From: CAZLRH01 sp964562015 | Lineage (GTDB): Bacteria; Verrucomicrobiota; Verrucomicrobiia; Opitutales; JABDGR01 | NCBI GenBank assembly: GCA_964562015.1 | Contig: CAZLRH010000030.1 | Coordinates: 1 to 37,278 of the forward strand | Direction: 5' to 3' | Length of the DNA: 37,278 nucleotides | Shown here: positions 1 through 8,000 of the stretch, one piece after another | Layout of the letters: each line of letters begins with the position of its first letter | How positions within the stretch are numbered: position 1 is the stretch's first letter | Program-made: the position numbers and the translations under genes | Notes under the pieces: model-generated | Told to the model about the DNA's origin: nothing | Seen by the model: only the letters and a program-made list of their open reading frames with translations | The model's database searches: none

Positions 1-56
1 TTCATCCTTCATCCTTCATCCTTCATCCTTCATCCTTCATCCTTCATCCTTCATCT
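1..56. repeat. Heptamer tandem repeat (TTCATCC)n
   Basis: Seven perfect copies of TTCATCC are followed by one imperfect copy (TTCATCT). The array starts at the window edge and may extend beyond it. It sits just upstream of the histidine phosphatase gene. It looks like a simple-sequence, slippage-prone intergenic repeat. No coding role is supported. Confidence 0.9.
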
Positions 57-88
57 CATTTTCAATTTTGAATCTCCCACTCTCCCCT

Positions 89-652
89 ATGCCGCGCCTT
101 TTCCTTATCCGCCACGGTGAAACTGAATGGGCCCGCGAAGGCCGCCATACGTCGCGCACGGATCTGCCGCTGACGGACCGCGGGCGCTCGCTGGCCACCG
201 CCCTGCGCCATCGCCTCTCGGGTCTGCCTTTTGCCCTCGTGCTCACCAGCCCGCTCCAGCGCGCGCGCCAGACTTGCGAACTCGCCGGCTTCCGCGAAAA
301 AGCGGAAATCGAACCCAACCTGCGCGAGTTCGATTATGGCGACTACGAAGGCCTGACGAGTGACCAAATCCGGCAAAAAGTTCCCGGCTGGAATGTGTTC
401 ACCCACCCCTGCCCCGGCGGTGAAACGCTCGCGCAAGTGTCCGCACGCGCGGACGCCGTCATCACCCGCGTGCGCGGGGCCAGCGGTGACGTGCTCGTCT
501 TCACCCACGGCCACATGGGCCGCACCCTTGCCGCCCGCTGGCTCGCCCAACCCCCGGAATTCGCCGCCGCCCTGATGCTCGACACCGGCACACTCAATGT
601 CCTCGGGACGCTACACGACGTGCCCGCCATCCAGACCTGGAATGCGGCGTGA
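89..652 (+). CDS. Histidine phosphatase family protein (phosphoglycerate mutase-like)
   Basis: Cytosolic phosphatase of the histidine phosphatase superfamily, 187 aa. The N-terminus reads PRLFLIRHGETEW, which contains the RHGE phospho-acceptor histidine motif. The second catalytic histidine is in FTHGHMGRTL near residue 150. The length fits the small single-domain members (cobalamin phosphatase CobC or GpmB-like enzymes). I chose the ATG at 89; an in-frame TTG at 68 would add seven residues upstream of the conserved first strand, with no ribosome-binding support. The true substrate (phosphosugar, alpha-ribazole phosphate or other) cannot be read from the sequence. It stands alone, about 120 bp before the next gene. 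Confidence 0.9.
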   Translation: MPRLFLIRHGETEWAREGRHTSRTDLPLTDRGRSLATALRHRLSGLPFALVLTSPLQRARQTCELAGFREKAEIEPNLREFDYGDYEGLTSDQIRQKVPGWNVFTHPCPGGETLAQVSARADAVITRVRGASGDVLVFTHGHMGRTLAARWLAQPPEFAAALMLDTGTLNVLGTLHDVPAIQTWNAA

Positions 653-770
653 GTGGTCAGACAACGTTTTTTGGACAGAATTCACAGAATTTGTGTAATT
701 CACGTCTACCGTTTGACGCCTCGGATTGTTTTGTAAATTCAGTTGATGTCGTCTAAGTTGGATTTCTTCG
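653..770. other. Intergenic spacer with degenerate AACAGAATTT-type repeat
   Basis: AT-richer than its surroundings. It holds a double ACAGAATT motif (ACAGAATTCACAGAATTT) resembling the AACAGAATTTAC stretch at about 13386-13400. These look like remnants of a short dispersed repeat. No clear promoter or terminator is visible. Confidence 0.35.
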
Positions 771-1679
771 ATGTCCGTCCTTCGCCTTAATCTTGCGGTT
801 CTGGTCGCGGCTACGCTTCTGACCGGCCTGACCGCCGCCCACGCGCAGAACCTTGCCGGCCCGTCCGCCGGCTCGACAGTGGCCGCCAAACCACCCGCAC
901 CCTTGCGCGTCGCGGTGTACGCGCATGAGGCTCCCCTGATTTTCAAGACGGGTGAAAAATTTTCCGGCGTCGAAGCGGAACTCGCCCGCGGTCTCGGCGA
1001 GGAACTCGGCCGGCCCGTGCAGTTTGTCGAGACGACGCTGAACGACCTCATTCCCTCTCTGCTCGACGACCGCGCCGATATCGTGATGTCCGGGCTGTCG
1101 CTCTCGAAGCTGCGCGAGGTGCGTGTGGCATTTTGCGTGCCGTACTTGCGCTCCGGCCAGGTGCCGTTGTGCCGCCGCGGAGAATTGGCGACGTATAACA
1201 ACAATGAGGCCTTCTTCAACTTGCGCAGCACCATCGGCGTGGTCGGCAACACCACGGCGGATGTGCTCGTGCGTTCTGAATTCACCTACGCGCACGTCGT
1301 CACTTTTCCCACGCTCGCCGACGCCGTGGCCGCGTTACGCGACAAAAAATCCGATCTCCTGATTTTGGATTATCCGCTCGCCCTCTGGCAAAACGCGGAG
1401 AACGAGGCCAGCCTCGCGCTCATTCCGATGTTTTTGAACCAGGAAGATTACGGCTGGGCCGTGCGCAAGGACGACGATGCCCTCCGCACCGCCGCCAACG
1501 CCTACGTTGCGAAAATCAAGGAAAGCGGCAAGCTCACCGAAATCGTGCGCAAATGGATTCCCTCCGCGGCGGATGGCGCCATTGGCCCGGTGCCGCTGCC
1601 GAATGCGCCCGACGCCCTGCCCGTTCCGACCGTCGTCACTCCGTCTGCGGCGCCTGCGTCCGTCGTGCCCGCCAAATAG
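771..1679 (+). CDS. Periplasmic transporter substrate-binding protein (SBP_bac_3-like)
   Basis: 302 aa. A classical signal peptide covers about residues 1-26: MSVLRLNL, a hydrophobic core, then a cleavage site after AAHA. Residues 43-270 resemble family 3 solute-binding proteins, with APLIFKTGEKFSGVEAELARGL at the start of the fold, a DIVMSGLSLSKLR segment in the ligand hinge, and VGNTTADVL at the second lobe. The protein would bind an amino acid or similar polar solute in the periplasm for an ABC importer. No permease or ATPase gene is adjacent, so it may be an orphan or may serve sensing. The C-terminus is a Pro/Ala/Val-rich tail. The ligand is unknown. Confidence 0.85.
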   Translation: MSVLRLNLAVLVAATLLTGLTAAHAQNLAGPSAGSTVAAKPPAPLRVAVYAHEAPLIFKTGEKFSGVEAELARGLGEELGRPVQFVETTLNDLIPSLLDDRADIVMSGLSLSKLREVRVAFCVPYLRSGQVPLCRRGELATYNNNEAFFNLRSTIGVVGNTTADVLVRSEFTYAHVVTFPTLADAVAALRDKKSDLLILDYPLALWQNAENEASLALIPMFLNQEDYGWAVRKDDDALRTAANAYVAKIKESGKLTEIVRKWIPSAADGAIGPVPLPNAPDALPVPTVVTPSAAPASVVPAK

Positions 1680-1691
1680 CGGGCGGCTTGG

Positions 1692-3059
1692 TTAATCCAC
1701 ATGATACCGCGCGACGAGCGCCGCGGGCGTGGGCAGCCGAAAAGCGTGCACACCGCCCAATTGCTGCAACCCGCGCAGGGCTAGAAAATCGCCGCGTTCA
1801 ATGGCTTCGTGGCGCGCGATTTCTTCCCTGCTCAATCCGCGCAGCGGCAAATCGAGCGTGTACTTGACCCCGTCGGCCCCGACCGCCGCCGCCACAAAAA
1901 CGCCTTTGCCACGGTAGAAGGGCGATACCAACCGCGCCACCAAGCCGTCTCCGCTTTGCAAAATTTCGCCGAAAACTCCGCTGAGTGTAGGCGGCGTTTT
2001 TTTTCCATGCAGCGCGTAGGAAAACTTTAGTTCATCCACCTTGCGCCACAACTGCCGGTTGAGCAGTGCGACGCTCCCCGGCGGCGCCCACTCGCGCACC
2101 TCGTGGTTCCAAAATTTTCCCTCGGCGCGCAGCGGGCAGGCGTGGTCGCCCGCATACGGACCCCAGCGCGGCAGCGGCGGGCCGCTGTTTTCCCGGCGCG
2201 GCACTCCTTTCTGCGGGGCGGGCTTGGCGCACAGGACATCGGATAATTCCTGCAGCGGCTCGGCGGTTTCCCGCAACGCCGGCTCGATGAACAACAGCAA
2301 CCCGTCCTCATTCAGCCGGCGCGCCAGCCGGCGGGAAAAATCCTCCCGGGCCGCGAGCCCTTGGGCGGCGGGCAACATTTCGTTCAGCGAAAATCCCAGG
2401 GTGATCAAATCAAACGGATCGTCCGCGCGCGGCAATTCCCGCTGCACCCAGTCCCGCGCCTCGCGCACCACCGCGTGCAAAGTCAGTCCGGGCAAATGCG
2501 CGGCATTTTCGCGCACTAGCGTGCTCAGACGCGCGAGACTGTCGGGCGAATGATCCACCGCGGTGAGTTCGACTTCGTCGGCCAGGCCGCGCTCGCGCAA
2601 AAACATGGCGGCCGCCAGGCCGGTGGCGCCGGTGCCCGCACCCAAATCCAGCACGCGCACTTTTTTCGCCGCCGGGCGCCAGTCGCGAAATTCGATGGCC
2701 TCCGCCAGCGGCAAACGCGCGCGCACAAAACATGGCGGGAAAAAATACAGCCCGTAAGCCAGCGCCAGGTCCGCATCCGCCGCATAGTCGGGAAATTTTT
2801 TCCGGACCACCACGGCAGGTTTGGCGGGGCGCACCAGTTTGGCGGACGGGCCGGTCTTGGCTACCGGAGTTTCCTCCTCCGGTCGCGCCACGGTGAATAA
2901 ATCACTCAGTTCCTGCGCACCCGCGGCAAAACTCGGCAAGACTGCCTCCGCTTTGTCCGCGGATACACCGCGCTGGCGGCACGCCTGTTCAATCCACCAC
3001 CACTCGAGCCACGCGGGATAAACGCGGGCCGGGGGCGGGGTTTGCGCACCGGCGTCCAT
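1692..3059 (-). CDS. Rsm22-like class I SAM-dependent methyltransferase
   Basis: 455 aa. The SAM-binding glycine motif VRVLDLGAGTGATGLAA is at about residues 134-150, preceded by a conserved YFFPPCFVRARLPLAEA segment. A later DLITLGFSLNEML stretch, a CPL motif and KFSYALHGK follow in the order seen in Rsm22-type proteins, which are ribosome small-subunit associated methyltransferases (mitochondrial METTL17 and bacterial relatives). The full iron-sulphur cysteine set of that family is not evident here. The gene starts 15 bp after the enolase stop on the same strand, so it is probably in an operon with eno. It ends tail-to-tail with the solute-binding protein gene. The family assignment rests on motif resemblance and the target RNA is unknown. 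Confidence 0.7.
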   Translation of the reverse strand: MDAGAQTPPPARVYPAWLEWWWIEQACRQRGVSADKAEAVLPSFAAGAQELSDLFTVARPEEETPVAKTGPSAKLVRPAKPAVVVRKKFPDYAADADLALAYGLYFFPPCFVRARLPLAEAIEFRDWRPAAKKVRVLDLGAGTGATGLAAAMFLRERGLADEVELTAVDHSPDSLARLSTLVRENAAHLPGLTLHAVVREARDWVQRELPRADDPFDLITLGFSLNEMLPAAQGLAAREDFSRRLARRLNEDGLLLFIEPALRETAEPLQELSDVLCAKPAPQKGVPRRENSGPPLPRWGPYAGDHACPLRAEGKFWNHEVREWAPPGSVALLNRQLWRKVDELKFSYALHGKKTPPTLSGVFGEILQSGDGLVARLVSPFYRGKGVFVAAAVGADGVKYTLDLPLRGLSREEIARHEAIERGDFLALRGLQQLGGVHAFRLPTPAALVARYHVD

Positions 3060-3074
3060 GCCACCGTGACTAGC

Positions 3075-4397
<1,323 letters not shown>

Positions 4398-4473
4398 GGA
4401 CGAAAAAGCGTAAGGGTGAAAGGCCGCCAAAGCAGCAGGCCCCGCGCCAGCTTGGACACCGGCGCAGAGGTTC

Positions 4474-4503
4474 ACCCTAGGCGGACGCCCGCCCGCAAGT
4501 CAA
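4474..4503 (-). promoter_or_regulatory. Putative sigma-70 promoter of eno
   Basis: On the minus strand, TTGACT (4503-4498) is followed after 18 bp by TAGGGT (4479-4474). This gives a transcript start near 4467, about 70 nt before the eno ATG. The -35 is good and the -10 is poor, but the -10 resembles the TAGGTT of the small-RNA promoter at 4927-4955. Confidence 0.35.
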
Positions 4504-4524
4504 TCCATGGAATGTCGCAGTAGT

Positions 4525-4633
4525 GTCCTAATTTCACCAGAAACAAGACGGCGGGCTGAGGGCAGCCCGCCCTACCCCAGGCAAATGCTTTAGGTAGGGC
4601 GCGCTGCCCTCAGCGCGCCGTTTCAAATGAGGA
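4525..4633. mobile_element. MITE/REP-like long imperfect palindrome
   Basis: About 109 bp of nested inverted repeats. The outer ends GTCCTAATTT and AAATGAGGAC are complementary at 9 of 10 positions. Inside are two local hairpins, GGCGGGCTGAGGGCAGCCCGCC and GGCGCGCTGCCCTCAGCGCGCC. Their flanks also pair across the element (GGGCAGCCCGCCCTACC with GGTAGGGCGCGCTGCCC). It has no coding capacity and lies between eno and the small RNA. The symmetry suggests a non-autonomous element mobilised in trans, for instance by a RAYT-type transposase. That mechanism is inferred. Confidence 0.7.
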
Positions 4634-4719
4634 CATTACCCATCTCGCGTGCCGAACCGCACATTCGCTTTCTTAGGCGAATAAGGCGGGCCGCACAACT
4701 TGTGTGCCTGTCGCATGGG

Positions 4720-4920
4720 CCAAAAAGAAGAGCCCCGCCGGGAATCAACCCGGCGGGGCGTTCTAACCTCGCGACCCTGCAGGCTATCCACTGCTTGCTC
4801 GGCGGGCTATACGTCAGGGTCGCGTCGCGGACCCGGTCATCTGTCACTCACGGGCCTCTGGGGAGGTACTGCGCCCGTTTCGCTTCTCGTTTCCAGGTCC
4901 GAAGGGGTATCCTGTGGACT
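4720..4920 (-). ncRNA. Candidate structured small RNA, about 200 nt, with own promoter and terminator
   Basis: A transcript on the minus strand is implied by a promoter (4927-4955) and a strong intrinsic terminator (4722-4759) with no open reading frame of interest between. Visible folds: CGGACCTGG near the 5' end pairs with CCGGGTCCG (one G-U). Inside this, ACGGG/CCCGT and CCTC/GAGG stack with bulges. A second stem, CGCGACCCTG/CAGGGTCGCG, is a perfect 10 bp. The terminator hairpin follows. The size fits 6S RNA, but I cannot match it confidently to 6S, SRP, tmRNA or RNase P RNA. It lies directly downstream of uvrA on the same strand. Confidence 0.6.
4722..4759 (-). terminator. Intrinsic terminator of the small RNA
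   Basis: Reading the minus strand, GCCCCGCCGGG, loop TTGATT, CCCGGCGGGGC forms a perfect 11-bp GC stem and is followed by TCTTCTTTTT. This is a textbook rho-independent terminator on the minus strand. The plus strand lacks a T-tract, which fixes the direction. Confidence 0.9.
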
Positions 4921-4926
4921 AACCCA

Positions 4927-4955
4927 AACCTACACCCGCGATGCTGTTTCGTCAA
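4927..4955 (-). promoter_or_regulatory. Sigma-70-type promoter of the small RNA
   Basis: TTGACG (4955-4950), a 17-bp spacer and TAGGTT (4932-4927) on the minus strand. The predicted start is near 4920, just after the uvrA stop region. The -35 and spacing are near consensus. Confidence 0.6.
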
Positions 4956-4977
4956 TGGACCGCGGATGATTTTTGGG

Positions 4978-4998
4978 TGAAAAACGCGGTATTTTTCA
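4978..4998 (-). terminator. Weak terminator-like inverted repeat after uvrA
   Basis: A perfect 7-bp inverted repeat (TGAAAAA, loop of 7, TTTTTCA) begins 5 bp after the uvrA stop codon. The stem is A/T only, so it would be a weak terminator. It could equally be a processing signal or chance. Confidence 0.3.
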
Positions 4999-5002
4999 GG
5001 CG

Positions 5003-8000
5003 CTATAATTTCTCGCGCAGGTACGGCCCAGTCGGGCAATCGCGGCGCGCGGCCAGTCCCTTCACCGTTCCTTGATACATAATATGACCACCAGCGTCGC
5101 CACCGTCCGGCCCCAGTTCCAGCACCCAGTCCGCCTCCGCGATCAAATCCACATGGTGCTCAATGACGATGACGGTGTGCCCCTGCTCGACCAGCCGGTG
5201 CAGCAAATCAATCAACCGCACCACGTCGCTCTGGTGCAGGCCGATGGTCGGCTCCTCCATGATATAAAGGCTGCGCGGGGAAGGGCGGCCGCTGCGCGGA
5301 TCGGGGCCGTCCTCTTCGCGCGGGCCGGGCAGACCCAGGGCGAGTTCGCTGACGAGCTTGAGGCGCTGCGCCTCGCCGCCGGACAGCGTCGGGCTGCTCT
5401 GGCCGAGCGTCAAATATCCGAGGCCCGTTTCGACCATCAACTGGAGCATGCCTTTCAACACCTTGTGAGCGGAGAAAAATTGCGCAGCCTCGGCAAACGA
5501 CATGCGCAGCACCTCGGCGAGATTCTTGCCGTTCCAGCGCAGCTCGCGCAACTCCGGCCCGTAACGGTCGCCGTTGCAATCATCGCAGGGCAGCCAGGCC
5601 TCGGGCAGAAAATTCATTTCCAATTTGATGCGCCCGGCGCCGGAACAGGTCTCGCAGCGGCCACCCGCCCGATTGAAAGAAAACCAGCCGGCGTCATGCC
5701 CGCGCATCCGCGCCTCGGGCAATTGCGCGAAAATTTCGCGAATGATATTAAACGCACCGATGTACGTCGCGGGTGTCGAGCGCGGCGTCTGGCCGATGGG
5801 GTCCTGGCTCACTTCGATGACGCGCCGGAAGGCCGATGCCCCGGTGATGACGCGCCAAGGCGCACGCCCGGGTTGAATTCCGCGCAGGCCGAGACGCCGC
5901 GCGGTTTCAACATCGCCATCGAGGCGCGCGATGCGGTTTTTCGCGGCGTAGGCCGCCGCGGGCTCGAGCAAATCGCGCACGAGCGTGCTCTTGCCCGCGC
6001 CCGACGGGCCGCTCACCGCCACCAAGCGCCCGAGCGGAATCCAGGCGTCGTCGCCTTTCAAATTGCGCAAGGCCACGACGCGCGCGATCAGCCAGCCGGG
6101 GACCGCGCCGTTCTTCTCCGGGGTGCGCGCCGGGATGTCACGCCAGGCGCCCCGGCGCGGATGCTTGATGCCCTCGCGCAAAAATTTTCCCGTGAGCGAA
6201 TTCGGGTGCCGCATAATTTCCGCTGCCGTGCCCTGTGCGACCAAATGGCCGCCTTCTTTGCCCGCTCCCGGCCCCAGATCCAGCAGGCGGTCCGCCTCGC
6301 GCAATGTTTCTTCATCGTGTTCAACCACCAGCAGCGAATTACCCTGCTGCTGCAACGCGCGCAGTGAATCGAGCAACCGGCGATTGTCGCGGGCGTGCAA
6401 ACCGATGGACGGTTCATCCAAAACGTACAAAACACCCGCGAGATTCGAGCCCAGTTGCGCGGCCAGCCGGATGCGTTGGGCTTCGCCGCCGGAAAGCGTG
6501 TCCGCCGAGCGGTCCAGCGTGAGATATTCCAGGCCCACGCGATCGAGAAACTTGAGGCGCTCCGCCATTTGCGGAATGACCTCGGCGGCAATGAGTTTTC
6601 CGCGGGCGTCGAGTTGCAATTGTTTCAGGCGCTCGAGCAAGGCCACCGGCGCGAGCGCCAGCAATTCCGGCAGCGACCACGCCGGGCCTTTGCGCATCGC
6701 GAGCTTCACCGCGCGCGCCACCGGATTGAGTCGCGCCCCGCCGCACTCTGGACAAACTTCCTCCACCGCCTCGGCGTAACTCGGTGCTTCCGCGTACGGG
6801 TCTTCCTGATCCTCGAGTTCCACAAACAGGCGTCCGTGCCCGCGGCAACGCGGACACCATCCGCGCGGCGAATTCCAGGAAAAATGTTTCGGATCCAGCT
6901 CGGGATAAGCCTCGCCGGTGGCGGGGTCCGTGCGCGTCGTGGAAAACCATTCCGGATTTCCCTGGCGCGGATCGAGCAGGAAGCACGCGCCCCCGCCGAG
7001 TTTTAGCGCCGCGTCCAACGCGCCCGCGGCGGGTTTTGTTTCCGTTTTCCGGCCAAAATCGGCGACCGCCACCTCCACGTCGTGCTCGCGATAGCGGTCC
7101 AGCTTTTGAAATTTGTCCACGGGCGTCAGCGCGCCATCGCAACGCAGCAGTTTGTAACCGTGGTTGCGCGCCCAATCGGCGAGCGGCTGGTGATGGCCCT
7201 TGCGCCCGCGCACCAGGGGCGCGAACAAATAAAGATGCGGCGCACCCCCCCGCCGCTTTAATTCCGTGCGGAAACGCCGGGCGATTTCCGCGTGGTTCAA
7301 CGCGATGAGCGGAAGTCCCGTCTTCAAACTGTGCTGCACGCCGAGCCGCGCGTAGAGCAGCCGCAGGTACGGCGCGACCTCCGTTACCGTGGCCACCGTG
7401 CTCTTGCGCCCGCCACGCGTGACGCGCTGCTCGATGGCGACCGTCGGCGGAATGCCGGTGATCAAATCCACATCGGGCCGCGGCATCTGTTCGACAAATT
7501 GGCGCGCGTACGACGACATGCTCTCCAGAAAGCGCCGCTGCCCTTCCGCAAACACGATGTCAAACGCCAGCGACGATTTACCGGACCCCGACACGCCCGT
7601 GACCACGGTGAATTCGCGGCGAGGCAAGGTCACCGAAATATTTTTCAAATTATGTTCGCGCGCGCCCGTGATGCAGAGCCCGGCGGGGATTTTTTTCGCC
7701 CTGGCGGCTTCCTGCTTCGCATTCCTTCCCGCGCGAGTCTGCTCCGGCACCAACGGCCGCTCCCCGGCTTTTTGATTTTCCGCGAGCGAACGCTGGAGAA
7801 AGGGCGCCGACGCCGTTTTTCCGCGCGCGAGTTTTTCCGGCGTGCCCTCGGCAACGATTTGGCCGCCGCGCGCACCCGCCTCGGGGCCGAGTTCGATGAG
7901 CCAGTCGCAGGCCGCGAGCACATCGGGCTGGTGCTCCACCACGATGATGCTATGCCCGCGTTCAACCAATCGCTGCAAAACCTCGAGCAGGCGACCCACG

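Noticed and set aside
4700..4960. RNase P RNA or tmRNA reading of the small-RNA locus
   Set aside because: Some stretches (AGATGACCG, GACCC..TATAG, and a T-arm-like GGGTTGATTCCC in the terminator) recall RNase P or tmRNA 3' ends. The 5' conserved blocks are missing and the transcript would be far too short.
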